Notes: generated by a model not told the origin, from the sequence alone. A DNA stretch of 64,000 bases from Nakamurella lactea DSM 19367 (GCF_000426645.1 NZ_AUFT01000001.1:434001-498000), one strand, 5' to 3'; shown: positions 1-8,359, numbered from the stretch's first letter. Numbers and translations: made by a program.

Positions 1-1091
1 TCGCGCACGAACTGGGTCACGTCGGCCAGTCGGCATCCAGCGCCGCCGGGCAGGTCGGTCTCGCCGACGATCCGGCTGAAGTCGCCGCGGACCGAGCGGC
101 CGTCGGGGTAATTGCGGCGCTTCGCCGTTCGCGGACCAGTAACTCCCCCGGGCCTGCCGAGAGTCACGACAACGGACGAATTCGACCAGGGACCATTCGG
201 CGCATCGCCAGAGACGCGCTCGTTCCCGGCCAGTCCTATCATCTGATCGTGGATGGCGGTCACCGCGTTGCGACTTTCCTCGGCCCCGATACGGTCGGCA
301 GCGATATTCAATACTGGTTCGCCATGGGGCCGACGAGGTTTTATCTGCGACCGGCCGACGGCCAGCTTGTGCTGGACGATGCCGAATGGAAACAGTATGA
401 AAAGGACCAGAAGATGGCAGCGCAGGTCGCGCTTGCACGTAGAGCCGGCGTCACCGACGAGGAAATGCAGTGGGCGCAACGGGTATCAGGGACTCCGAAC
501 GAGCTGTACTTCCTGGTCGCGTCCTTGGCGAGGTGGCGCCCTTGCGCCCAGAATACCGTCCTCCCGGCCCAGGTCGTCGCGGCCGGGATTGTCGGACGCC
601 CGGTGTTCACGATCGTTTCGGCGTGTGTCGATCTGGTGCGAAGCGGTCGGGCAGCTCCCGAAGCGGTCCTGGGTATCGTCACGCGATATCTGACCGGACC
701 CCCTCGTGCAAATCTGGTCGGCGAATTCCTCGGCAATGTCCAGCGCCTCGAAGTCTCCGTCGCACAGGGCTTCATCGCCGACTCCGGACGCTGGATGACC
801 AATCTGATGCAGCTCGACAACCTGCTCAAGCTCGTACTCGACGTCCCTGACGTCGCCCGCGGATTGGCCGCGCTCAGGCCCGCCGGCTACGTCTTCACGG
901 CCGGGCAAACCCTGCTCGAGATCGTCAGAGATGCGCCCACAGCGAGTTCCAAATCCTGGTCTGGGTCGCCGGCGAACCTCGTCCCAGTGGAGACTCGGCC
1001 TCGAATCGAGCGGAGTGCGGAGAGTTCATCCACTCTTATCGGGCCCAGGCCGGATGGCAGGAGGCGGCCACCTGGATTGTGCGCGACCTAG
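1..1091 (+). CDS. DUF4157 (eCIS-core-like) protein, 5' truncated by window edge and frameshifted
   Basis: The reading frame is already open at base 3 and begins with AHELGHVGQS, an HExxH zinc-peptidase-like motif. About 25 residues later comes AEVAADRAAV. This pair is the hallmark of the DUF4157 domain of proteins linked to extracellular contractile injection systems (eCIS) and other polymorphic toxin settings. The start lies outside the window. The following ~280 residues are not recognised. The frame runs well to about residue LLEIVRDA (~base 932) and then turns into low-complexity sequence (SSKSWSGSPA...) before a stop at 1091, while good coding resumes in another frame. The last ~50 residues are therefore probably a frameshift tail. 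The family call rests on the two motifs; the function is unknown. Confidence 0.6.
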   Translation, partial: AHELGHVGQSASSAAGQVGLADDPAEVAADRAAVGVIAALRRSRTSNSPGPAESHDNGRIRPGTIRRIARDALVPGQSYHLIVDGGHRVATFLGPDTVGSDIQYWFAMGPTRFYLRPADGQLVLDDAEWKQYEKDQKMAAQVALARRAGVTDEEMQWAQRVSGTPNELYFLVASLARWRPCAQNTVLPAQVVAAGIVGRPVFTIVSACVDLVRSGRAAPEAVLGIVTRYLTGPPRANLVGEFLGNVQRLEVSVAQGFIADSGRWMTNLMQLDNLLKLVLDVPDVARGLAALRPAGYVFTAGQTLLEIVRDAPTASSKSWSGSPANLVPVETRPRIERSAESSSTLIGPRPDGRRRPPGLCAT

Positions 1092-1642
1092 GACAAGTAG
1101 GCCTCAACCGGATGGCAATCCACAACTATGTCACCGGCAACGGCACTGTCCTGGATCCTGCAACACTCCATCAACGCTTCGTCGCCATCCGCCGCGCGAA
1201 CGGCGATGCGCAGGCAGCGGACGTCGGTCTGTTGGCAGCCTTCAGCGAGGACGACGCTCGGCGAATCCTCGGAAGCTCCCAGGTTCCGCGCAAGCACACC
1301 GCTGCCAAAAGCCGGGAGGCCGAAGCCAGCGCTCGATACCGTGGAGAGGGAACTACCGGCAACTCCTGCACGATGTCCGGAACTGCCACGCTCGGGCGGC
1401 AATTGCATCGCGTCATCCTGCATTATCGAGCCGAAATCGCGAATCTTCCGAACGGCCAGACCACCAGGCTGATGGAGTTGGACATCGACGCTGACGAAGG
1501 GATCTGGGTGCGCGACGGCCAAGCCGGCGCGGCAGCTCGACTGGTGCGTTGGGTCAGCCTCGAAGTGGTGATCGCCAAAGACCCCAGGGGGAATCTGGTC
1601 CTGGTCCATGCACAACCGAACGCACGGCCCGCAAAGAAGTAA
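1079..1642 (+). pseudogene. Downstream fragment of the frameshifted DUF4157 protein
   Basis: The listed start is the first GTG in this frame, but coding-quality sequence (HSEFQILVWVAGEPRPSGD, then CGEFIHSYRAQAGWQ) extends upstream to about 938, where no start codon exists. Adding one base near 932-940 would join it to the preceding DUF4157 frame. I read the two as one gene of at least 546 codons broken by a single-base loss, either a real mutation or a sequencing error. The C-terminal part (e.g. TTRLMELDIDADEGIWVRDG and VSLEVVIAKDPRGN) has no family I recognise. The gene ends 107 bases before a convergent CYTH gene; nothing is seen in that gap. Confidence 0.5.
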
Positions 1643-1749
1643 CACCGGACGCATTCGGTTCATCGCAGCTCACCGGCCTCGTTGACCCGGATCACGGTCC
1701 GATCGGCCAGGACTCCGGGCCGGGGCCCTCTCGCTGCCGCGCGACCTCG

Positions 1750-2520
1750 TCAGACCTGTAGCGCCTGAAGCTCTTTCGAAAAGAACTTCAGCGCCGTCCG
1801 GGTCTTGGTCTGCTGCCTTCCGCTCAGCGAGATCCCCCTCGCCTCAAGAAACTGCCTGCCCTCCAGCCCGACGGCCATGGCCTCGCCCGGACGGCACTTC
1901 GTCGAGAGCTCGACGACCCGGCTGCCGTCCGGGTACATCCACATCTCGACCACCAGCTTCCGGTTCAGCGGCTCCGGCCGGAGCACGAGCTTGAGCACGA
2001 AGATCGGGCCGAGAACAGCCAGATCGTCAAGCGCGAGGCCGTCGGGCGCGTGCGCGGCGAAGAATGCGCGCTGGGCCTTCGAGAAGACCTTGTGCAGCGG
2101 TTTCTGCCCGGCCGCTGCCGCGCCCACGTCGGTCGAGGCGAGCCGATGCTTGAGCGAGGCAGAGCACACATACCCGCCCGGCATGGCGTCGACCTCAACG
2201 ACGAACTCGGGTGATCTGCGCAGGTCTGACGGCAGGTCGGACGGCTTGACCGGACGCAGTTTGACCACGGAGTCGTCGCCACGCCCCTGGACCCGGCGAG
2301 CCCGCACGACGACGCCGGCGGCATCGAGCCGGAGGTCCGGCGTGTCGAAGAAGAACACCTGGCGGATCTGGGCCTGCAGCGGGTCCACCCCGAGTGCCGC
2401 CCCGGCCGACCGGTAGGCGTGGTCGGGAACCGTCATCTTCAGCTCGATGCTGTCGGACTCCCGCACCAACTCGAGGACTTCGACGAGCTGGTCGCTGATC
2501 AGGCGTGTTGCGGCGGTCAT
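1750..2520 (-). CDS. CYTH-domain (triphosphate tunnel metalloenzyme-like) protein
   Basis: 256 residues. The N-terminal half shows the CYTH pattern: an ExK-type strand (SIELKMTVP), FFDTPDLRLDAAGVVVRARR with the paired basic residues, and DSVVKLRPV. CYTH proteins bind or hydrolyse triphosphate compounds (class IV adenylate cyclase, thiamine triphosphatase, inorganic triphosphatase) with Mg2+. The first motif reads ELK rather than the classic ExExK, so a catalytic role is uncertain. An in-frame GTG at 2532 would add four residues, but GGGAG lies five bases before the ATG at 2520, which decides the start. The flanking alpha/beta hydrolase is on the same strand but 121 bases upstream, so an operon is unclear. 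Confidence 0.6.
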   Translation of the reverse strand: MTAATRLISDQLVEVLELVRESDSIELKMTVPDHAYRSAGAALGVDPLQAQIRQVFFFDTPDLRLDAAGVVVRARRVQGRGDDSVVKLRPVKPSDLPSDLRRSPEFVVEVDAMPGGYVCSASLKHRLASTDVGAAAAGQKPLHKVFSKAQRAFFAAHAPDGLALDDLAVLGPIFVLKLVLRPEPLNRKLVVEMWMYPDGSRVVELSTKCRPGEAMAVGLEGRQFLEARGISLSGRQQTKTRTALKFFSKELQALQV

Positions 2521-2641
2521 ATCGGCTCCCACTCTGGTGGACGACCGTCACTGGTGGGTACCACCCGAGCGACGGCTGGATGACGCTTCTCAGGCAACCC
2601 CCCGACAGGCTGCTGGGCATCACCCGATCGGGATGATCAGC

Positions 2642-3424
2642 TCATACGCTGTGTCGCCCGACGCGCGCCAGCCATTCGGCGAGCAAGGCCCGCAGCAATG
2701 CCGGCTGCTCGTGAGGCAGCGCATGTCCGGCATCGTCCACCACGGCGAGCGAGGCGCGCGGATATTGGTCGACCAGGTCGGCAGCAGCGGCGTATCCGAC
2801 CGTCGAATCCAGCCGTCCGGCGACGATCACCGTCGGGCCGGGGTAGGCCGGGGCGGGATCGACTGCCAGTACCCACCGTTCGCCGATCCGATCGAGCGCC
2901 GTCTGGTCCACCAGCGGTGCCGCAGGTGCGACGAAGCGTTCGTACCGCTCGAGCATCTCCGGGGTCTGCATCACGAAATAGCTCCGGAAGACCTCGTCGC
3001 CCAGCTCATCCGCTGCGACGACAGCGCGATGCTCCGGGACGTCGCGCGCCCCCGGCAGCAAAGGACAGATCAACGCCAACCCGGCGACCCGCTCAGCGCG
3101 TCGGGCGGCCATCGCCTGGGCGTAGTAGGCGCCCGCCGAGTGCCCGACGATCAGGTACCCGGTCCCGCCGGATACCTGCTCGGCAAAGTCGAGCAGGGTA
3201 TCGAGTACATCGTCGGCGCTGCACAGTGTTTCGGGAGCGGGTGTAGCGCCCATCCCCGGCAGGTCAGGATAGATGCGCCGCCACCCGGCGACTGCCCCGA
3301 GGGCCGGCTCGAAACAGGACTCGGCCTCGCGGTGATCGACGCCAGCGCCGTGCAGTACCAGCACCGGTCGACCAGCCCCGTGTTCCACGTAGTGGACGAC
3401 CGTCTCGCCGGCTCGGATCTCCAT
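2642..3424 (-). CDS. Alpha/beta-fold hydrolase
   Basis: 260 residues, a normal length for a single-domain alpha/beta hydrolase. It shows the oxyanion HGAG loop (VLVLHGAGVDH), the nucleophile elbow GHSAG with Ser96, an acidic residue in AGRLDSTVG and a C-terminal His in DDAGHALPHEQ, so the Ser-Asp-His triad is complete. The cap region is helical and gives no substrate clue. No signal peptide is seen, so it is cytoplasmic. It is followed on the same strand by the CYTH gene and is divergent from the unknown gene at 3537. Possible roles include esterase, C-C hydrolase or haloalkane-type hydrolase. Confidence 0.8.
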   Translation of the reverse strand: MEIRAGETVVHYVEHGAGRPVLVLHGAGVDHREAESCFEPALGAVAGWRRIYPDLPGMGATPAPETLCSADDVLDTLLDFAEQVSGGTGYLIVGHSAGAYYAQAMAARRAERVAGLALICPLLPGARDVPEHRAVVAADELGDEVFRSYFVMQTPEMLERYERFVAPAAPLVDQTALDRIGERWVLAVDPAPAYPGPTVIVAGRLDSTVGYAAAADLVDQYPRASLAVVDDAGHALPHEQPALLRALLAEWLARVGRHSV

Positions 3425-3502
3425 CAGCGCACGCCGTCGCCTATAGATACAGGCGCCTTCCGGCTGTTATCCAAACACCAAGGAACTGCCGGCACAAGAC
3501 CG

Positions 3503-3530
3503 GTGACAAACCTGCCCGATTCACTACCGT
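3503..3530 (+). promoter_or_regulatory. Predicted promoter for a leaderless transcript
   Basis: A -35 GTGACA (3503-3508), a 16-base spacer and a -10 TACCGT (3525-3530) sit six bases before the ATG at 3537. The expected transcription start falls on the A of the ATG, and no Shine-Dalgarno sequence is present. This is the usual arrangement of leaderless actinobacterial mRNAs. Confidence 0.5.
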
Positions 3531-3536
3531 GTCCAC

Positions 3537-4214
3537 ATGAACGAAGCGATGCCGACAGTCTTCGCACGGTTCGAGGAGTTCCCGCTGACAGCCCGGCCTC
3601 GGCCCGTGATCTTGCTCGAGGACCCGGCGAGAATCGGCGACCGCGGGTTCGTCGACGCCGATGCGAAGAATGCTTGGCTGGATGGCGCCATCGAGCCGGC
3701 AGTCCCCCTGGCCGCCGGCATCCTCGACCTGCTCACCGGCGGGCGGCGCCCGGACGGCGATATCACCCCGTTGACGATCACGGCGAGCAGTCCGGTCACA
3801 CAGTCGTTTCGCTGCGACCGGGGCGGCCGGCGGCTTCCGGCGTACCGCCTGACGATAACCGGAATGCCTCAACCAGTCATCGTGATCGACCCGACCGTCG
3901 ACATCTGGTGGCCGCCGACGGGTGCCCTCGCAACGACCGTGCAGGATTCTGGTTGGGCATACATCGCCGATCACGGCAGGACGCTCCAGATCCCAGCTTC
4001 CGGTGGGTTCCTGACCAGATTCCATGGTGCCGAATTCGACGAACACGAGACTTACGTGGTCGGCAGGGCGATCACCAGCAGGCGAACGACCACGGCTACA
4101 GCGATCCCTCTTTCCCGGATCGGAACACGAGTCACCGGTCGTCTGCAGAATCCGCTGGGCGACCGGGTGCTTCTTCGATCGGACGGACATCCCCTGGGAG
4201 TGCGCCGAATGTAG
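3537..4214 (+). CDS. Hypothetical protein
   Basis: 225 residues, no family recognised. The protein is soluble, with no signal peptide or membrane segment. It is rich in beta-prone stretches (RPRPVILLEDPA, LPAYRLTITGMPQPVIVIDPTVDIWWPP) and has a WW pair. The start is the ATG placed exactly six bases behind a good -10 box, so it is probably translated from a leaderless mRNA. It stands alone between a divergent hydrolase and a secreted glycosidase. That the frame is genuine is supported by its promoter and steady codon bias; no function can be given. Confidence 0.55.
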   Translation: MNEAMPTVFARFEEFPLTARPRPVILLEDPARIGDRGFVDADAKNAWLDGAIEPAVPLAAGILDLLTGGRRPDGDITPLTITASSPVTQSFRCDRGGRRLPAYRLTITGMPQPVIVIDPTVDIWWPPTGALATTVQDSGWAYIADHGRTLQIPASGGFLTRFHGAEFDEHETYVVGRAITSRRTTTATAIPLSRIGTRVTGRLQNPLGDRVLLRSDGHPLGVRRM

Positions 4215-4328
4215 GCAGAGCCGTTTGGCGCGCCGTGGTCGGACACCAAACTGCTCGATTGCACTGGGAGTCACCGGATGGACAAACCCGTGATCATGGG
4301 GCTAACCGCCGCTCATCCGCTTGGCCTA

Positions 4329-4357
4329 TTGACCTGAAACGCCGTTTCGGGTTTGGA
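4329..4357 (+). promoter_or_regulatory. Putative promoter with embedded LacI-type palindrome
   Basis: TTGACC at 4329-4334 is a fair -35. Behind it lies the perfect palindrome GAAACG-C-CGTTTC (4336-4348), which fills the spacer to a weak -10 (TTTGGA, 4352-4357). GAAACG/CGTTTC half-sites are typical of LacI/GalR-family operators of sugar genes, and the next gene is a secreted glycosidase. Sequence-based inference only. Confidence 0.35.
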
Positions 4358-4399
4358 TTGGTCGGCAATCGTCCACCCGCAATGAGAGGCGAGCCAGGC

Positions 4400-6370
4400 A
4401 TGAAGAGAATGACTCAACGCAGGCGCACGGGCAGATGGGCAGCCGCGGTCATGGCAATGGCACTGGCGGGAACGACGGCGGTGACGGGCGCGGCGGCGTC
4501 CACCGCCTCCGGCTTTCAACCTGCACCCTCATTCTTGGACGCCGAGCACCCGGTGGACCTACCCAACCCCTCGTTCGAGGACTCCGCCACCGGCGGGTTG
4601 CCGACCGACTGGTCGCTGGATCCATTGCCGAGAGCACAGACCGCTTCCGTCAGCTCTGATTTCGCCCATGACGGTGCCTCGAGCGTGAGGATCGAGAACG
4701 CCGCCGGCAGTGCGATCGCCCTGCGCAGCACGGCCGTGGCTGCAGTCCCGGCGGCGAACTACACGCTGACATCGTGGTATCGATCGCAGAGCGGCGCGCC
4801 GGCGTACGTTTATCTCGAATTCTTGAATGCCACCGGCGGCCGACTGACGGAAGTTCACGTGATTCCGGCCGCCGCGGCCGAATGGACCCAGGTATCACTT
4901 ACCGCAACGGCGCCGACCGGAGCTGTGTCGCTGGACGTCCTGCTTTACGGATCGGGTTCCACCGAAGGAATCTCCTACCACGACGCTGTCGCACTGACCT
5001 CCGACGCTCCGCCGCCGGTCGAGTACGACCCGAACATCGGCACGAACAAGCAACTGTTCGTGGACAATTACCGGGTCGCCGCGACCGACAAGGTCTCAAC
5101 CCTTGTTCACCAGGCGACGAAGCAGGGACGGGTGCTGTCGCCGGATCAGCCATGGGAGTCGAACAACGCGTACCTGTACGGCAGCGCCGTTTACGACTCG
5201 GCCGCGCACCGGTACAAGATGTGGTACCAGGCGTACAACCGAGATTTGGCTCAGTACTTCGTGTGCTACGCAACCTCACGCGACGGAATTCACTGGGACA
5301 AACCGTCCCTAGGAATAGTCGAGTTCGATGGATCAACGGCCAACAATATCGTCGGCACGATGCACTCCCCGACGGTCATTCTGGACACCAATGCCACCGA
5401 CCCGGCACGCAAGTACAAAATGTTCGGTGTCCAGTACGGATCCGGGTACTGGGTCTGGTTCTCTCCCGACGGTCTGCACTGGACCCCATCCACCTTGAAT
5501 CCGGTGCTGCCGGACGCTGATGTGGCGAACGTGACCTACGACGCGATCAGCCAGCGGTACATGGTGACCAGTAAGCATCCGGACCCGTCCGGACGCGCGG
5601 CATTCGTGTCATTCAGCGACGACTTCGAGCATTGGACCGATCCCGTTCTCACCTTGCGGGGCGACGAGAGAGATCAAGCGCTGGCCGAGGCCAACGGCGT
5701 CCTGAATTCGCAGATCTACGGCATGCCGGTCGCGTCCTACGAGGGTGTGTACGTCGGATTCCCGTGGATCTTCCAGTACGGCGGCGCCGGCGCTCCTGGA
5801 ACGGCCGGCGACGGCACCATCGACACCGAGATCGCGTTCAGCCGGGACGCCCGGACCTGGACTCGCGACGACCGAACCGTGGTGATTCCGCGGGGAGTCG
5901 AGGGAAGCTTCGATTCGGGCATGATCTTCACGGCCGGGAACCTGATCGTTCGGGGCGACCGTGTGCTGATGTACTACGGCGGCTGGGATGGCACCCACGG
6001 GTCCGCAACCCGCGGTGCCGCTGTGGGTCTGGCCAGCTGGCGGCTGGACGGATTCGTTTCGATGAGCAACGGCGGCGACCAGGTCGGAACCGTCACCACG
6101 AAGCCCCTCGTCTTCGACGGCAAGACCCTCCACGTCAACAGCGACTTCACCGGCCGCGGCCACCAGTTGCGGGTGCAGCTACTGGACGCCGACGGAACCG
6201 TCATCCCGGGCTTCGAAGTGGACAAGTCGATTCCGATCACTGGGAACCGGACCGATGTCCGGGTCCGTTGGCGAGGCAATCCGGACCTCGGCTCTTTCGC
6301 CGGATCCACGGTCCAGCTGAAGTTCTATCTCGACGGCGGTGACCTGTACGCCTATCAGTTCGAACGCTGA
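4400..6370 (+). CDS. Secreted GH32/GH43-like beta-propeller glycosidase
   Basis: 656 residues. A Sec signal peptide is clear (MKRMTQRRRTGRWAAAVM, a hydrophobic stretch, then TGAAAS), with cleavage near residue 34. Residues ~50-205 form a jelly-roll carbohydrate-binding-like domain (LPNPSFEDSATGGLPTDW... YVYLEFLNATGGR). From ~214 comes a five-bladed propeller-like region opening with KQLFVDNYRVA and carrying repeated KMWYQAY, SRDGIHWDKP, SPDGLHWTP and FSDDFEHWTDP blade motifs, as in GH32/GH43/GH68 relatives. A C-terminal beta-sandwich (~560-656) follows. It is probably an exported enzyme acting on plant or microbial polysaccharide; the substrate cannot be read. The ATG at 4400 follows a GAGAGGCGAG stretch; an upstream in-frame ATG at 4382 fits the signal peptide less well. 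Confidence 0.7.
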   Translation: MKRMTQRRRTGRWAAAVMAMALAGTTAVTGAAASTASGFQPAPSFLDAEHPVDLPNPSFEDSATGGLPTDWSLDPLPRAQTASVSSDFAHDGASSVRIENAAGSAIALRSTAVAAVPAANYTLTSWYRSQSGAPAYVYLEFLNATGGRLTEVHVIPAAAAEWTQVSLTATAPTGAVSLDVLLYGSGSTEGISYHDAVALTSDAPPPVEYDPNIGTNKQLFVDNYRVAATDKVSTLVHQATKQGRVLSPDQPWESNNAYLYGSAVYDSAAHRYKMWYQAYNRDLAQYFVCYATSRDGIHWDKPSLGIVEFDGSTANNIVGTMHSPTVILDTNATDPARKYKMFGVQYGSGYWVWFSPDGLHWTPSTLNPVLPDADVANVTYDAISQRYMVTSKHPDPSGRAAFVSFSDDFEHWTDPVLTLRGDERDQALAEANGVLNSQIYGMPVASYEGVYVGFPWIFQYGGAGAPGTAGDGTIDTEIAFSRDARTWTRDDRTVVIPRGVEGSFDSGMIFTAGNLIVRGDRVLMYYGGWDGTHGSATRGAAVGLASWRLDGFVSMSNGGDQVGTVTTKPLVFDGKTLHVNSDFTGRGHQLRVQLLDADGTVIPGFEVDKSIPITGNRTDVRVRWRGNPDLGSFAGSTVQLKFYLDGGDLYAYQFER

Positions 6371-6382
6371 GGATTCGCCGGC

Positions 6383-6415
6383 GGGCAGGAGCCGTGGCTG
6401 CGGCGGCTCCTGCCC
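6383..6415 (+). terminator. Stem-loop after the secreted glycosidase
   Basis: A perfect 12-bp stem GGGCAGGAGCCG / CGGCTCCTGCCC with a nine-base loop starts 13 bases after the glycosidase stop codon. No T-run follows, as is usual for terminators in high-GC actinobacteria. Confidence 0.6.
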
Positions 6416-6532
6416 GGATCGTGGCTGTCTCACCTAGCCTGGCTGGGTGGCGGTGACCGGTTGCTCGGCAATATCGATCACGACGTTGATCGGTGAGGCG
6501 GAGGGGCGCCGCCCCCCGATGAAGGTGGCGAG

Positions 6533-7018
6533 ATGACACCAGCTCCCTGGTGGGTGACCTTGGTGATCGGGTTGCTGACCGTGGTCGGCGCGTTCTTCGC
6601 CGCGCAGCGAGGAGCCAAGAGCAGCCGGCAGGCGACCGATCAGCGGGAGAAGGCGGCGGCCCGGGAAGAGTGGTTCCGGCGCGTGCAATGGGCGAACCAG
6701 CTGGCTCTGACCGCGAACGACCGCGTCAGCGCGGCCGGCTACGCAGTTCTCAGCGTGTTGGCCGACTCGCCCTTGGCGGGGGACGACGACCTGAAGTTGC
6801 TGCTGGCGCTGAGCCGCAACGAACTGCTGGACGCGGCCGCGCACGATGACATCGACGACAGGAGGCGCCCCACGGCGACGAGCGAGGTGCCCGTCACCCC
6901 GGACATGATCGAAGCCGCGAAGCTGAGGGTGAAGCTCAACGCCAAGCTGGGTCTGGAGACGTCGCCGGTCATCGAGACGATCGCCGCCGCCCCTCCGCAG
7001 GACCCAACGGAGCACTAG
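6533..7018 (+). CDS. Small membrane-anchored protein, unknown function
   Basis: 161 residues. One N-terminal membrane helix (WWVTLVIGLLTVVGAFFAAQ) is followed by a charged, probably coiled helix (SSRQATDQREKAAAREEWFRRVQWANQLAL) and an acidic helical domain. The start is the ATG at 6533 behind AAGGTGGCGAG. This topology is common in small actinobacterial proteins of unknown role. It lies between the glycosidase terminator and the tRNA-Ala region, with no obvious operon partner. Confidence 0.6.
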   Translation: MTPAPWWVTLVIGLLTVVGAFFAAQRGAKSSRQATDQREKAAAREEWFRRVQWANQLALTANDRVSAAGYAVLSVLADSPLAGDDDLKLLLALSRNELLDAAAHDDIDDRRRPTATSEVPVTPDMIEAAKLRVKLNAKLGLETSPVIETIAAAPPQDPTEH

Positions 7019-7048
7019 CCTCTGAGCGGCCATGTGGGCCCATCCAGA

Positions 7049-7133
7049 CGAGGCTCTTCTGAACTGCATAAACGGAACCGCACCGGGACGAAAGGCGTGT
7101 CCCGGTGCGGTTCCGTTGGTGGAGCTGAGGGGA
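7049..7133. repeat. 85-bp direct repeat, copy 1 (terminator plus tRNA-Ala tip)
   Basis: Bases 7049-7133 are identical to 7168-7252, with a 119-base period. The copy holds the whole 19-bp terminator hairpin (arms 7071-7089 and 7099-7117) and the last 14 bases of the tRNA-Ala gene, then diverges. The 34 bases between the copies contain a GC-rich CTCGCTGCGCTCGG stretch. It looks like a local duplication that left a second terminator behind the tRNA. Confidence 0.9.
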
Positions 7134-7167
7134 TCCCCACCTCGCTGCGCTCGGCGGGGCCCGACTT

Positions 7168-7252
7168 CGAGGCTCTTCTGAACTGCATAAACGGAACCGC
7201 ACCGGGACGAAAGGCGTGTCCCGGTGCGGTTCCGTTGGTGGAGCTGAGGGGA
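7168..7252. repeat. 85-bp direct repeat, copy 2 (functional terminator and tRNA-Ala 3' end)
   Basis: Second copy of the unit at 7049-7133. Here it is continuous with the intact tRNA-Ala gene, so this is the original and the distal copy the derived one. Confidence 0.9.
7190..7236 (-). terminator. tRNA-Ala terminator
   Basis: A perfect 19-bp stem (AACGGAACCGCACCGGGAC with its complement at 7218-7236) and a nine-base loop begin two bases after the tRNA 3' end on the minus strand. The duplicate lies at 7071-7117, so transcripts meet two identical hairpins in tandem. Confidence 0.8.
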
Positions 7253-7311
7253 CTCGAACCCCTGACCCTCACACTGCCAGTGTGATGCGCTACCAGCTGC
7301 GCCACAGCCCC
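7239..7311 (-). tRNA. tRNA-Ala (GGC anticodon)
   Basis: The 73-base gene folds into a cloverleaf. The acceptor GGGGCTG pairs with CAGCTCC and includes the G3:U70 wobble that marks alanine tRNAs. The D arm is GCGC...GCGC. The anticodon stem TCACA/TGTGA carries loop CTGGCAG with anticodon GGC, which reads GCC. The T arm is AGGGG-TTCGAGT-CCCCT. The CCA end is not encoded. GCC is the main alanine codon of such GC-rich genomes. Confidence 0.97.
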
Positions 7312-7414
7312 GTGGTGCTGGACAAGGATATCAACACCTGCGGGCCGGTTCCTAATCGGTGCAGCGCCGCTGGTCGGGAGCGGTGCGGCAAGATGCGACC
7401 GCACCTCACAGGCG

Positions 7415-8302
7415 TCAGCCGACCAGGTTGGTGAGCCAATCGACGTCGTTGGTGTTGACGGCCTTGTTGTTCGACAGCACGGTCGGCGTCTGGACCGAAC
7501 CGACGGCAGTCCGCAGTGCCGTCATGCTCTGTTCGGCGTTGGCCGCGGCCTGCTGGGTGTACTTGCCGCTGCTGATCGAGGCCCGCACCGATTCGGGGGC
7601 ACCGGACTTGACCGCCAGGTCGGCCAGCTGGTCGTTGGTCAGGTCGGTGGACCCGCCCTCGGCCGGCTGGTTGGCCGAATCGAACAGCGCCGAGTGGAAC
7701 TTCAGTAACAGACCGGGCTGGTCGCCGGCCTCGGTGGCCACCGCCAGCAGGGCACCGGCCGCCCGGGTCGAGTAGTCGCCGGACGCTGAGTTCTGGTTCA
7801 GGAAGTTGAGCATGTGCAGGTTGATCCGCACCTTGCCCTCGTCGGTGTATTGCGCGAGCTGCTGCCCGTACTGCTGCTCGAACTCGCCGCAGATCGGGCA
7901 CATCGCGTCCTCGAAAACCTCGATGGTGACGCTCGGGTCACCGTTGGCGATGGAGATGGCCCCGTTGCTGACGGTCGCGGTCGATGCCTTGGCGTCGCCG
8001 TATCCGTCACCCTGGACAGCATTCTTCTGCTTGTTGATCACCAGACCGATCACCACCACGATGATGATCAGCACCACTGCTACCCCGCCGATGATCAGCT
8101 GCGTCCGGTTCGAGTTGTTCGAGTTGGTGCGCGCCTTCGCCACCGACTGCCGGCCGGCGTTCGCCTTCGCGCCACCGGGCCGGGAGCCGGTGGCCCGGCT
8201 GCCGGCCGGGCCGCTGTTCGCGGGCCGCTTGCCGCCGGAGCCGGACGGCGTCTTCTTAGCCGTGCTGACCGGCCGGTCGTTGTTCGAGGGGCGCTTTGCC
8301 AC
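7415..8302 (-). CDS. Membrane-anchored DsbA-like thiol oxidoreductase
   Basis: 295 residues. A basic, Gly/Ser/Asn-rich cytoplasmic N-terminus is followed by a membrane helix (QLIIGGVAVVLIIIVVVIGL) and an exported DsbA/thioredoxin_4 domain. That domain has the active site MCPICGEF (CPIC) and a cis-proline segment QTPTV near the C-terminus. It should form or isomerise disulfides in exported proteins. The start is the GTG at 8302 behind GGAGGAACACCC; longer starts lack a ribosome site. The MauE/DoxX gene ends 57 bases upstream on the same strand, so the two are probably co-transcribed and work as an oxidase/recycling pair. Confidence 0.85.
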   Translation of the reverse strand: MAKRPSNNDRPVSTAKKTPSGSGGKRPANSGPAGSRATGSRPGGAKANAGRQSVAKARTNSNNSNRTQLIIGGVAVVLIIIVVVIGLVINKQKNAVQGDGYGDAKASTATVSNGAISIANGDPSVTIEVFEDAMCPICGEFEQQYGQQLAQYTDEGKVRINLHMLNFLNQNSASGDYSTRAAGALLAVATEAGDQPGLLLKFHSALFDSANQPAEGGSTDLTNDQLADLAVKSGAPESVRASISSGKYTQQAAANAEQSMTALRTAVGSVQTPTVLSNNKAVNTNDVDWLTNLVG

Positions 8303-8359
8303 CGGGTGTTCCTCCTGGAGCGATCCGCCGGGTCGACCGACGCATGACATGTCCTTCTA

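Noticed and set aside
2447-4399. Long open frame upstream of the secreted glycosidase
   Set aside because: It runs antisense to the alpha/beta hydrolase and has low-complexity Arg/Pro sequence. The signal peptide begins only at 4400, so the upstream part is not coding.
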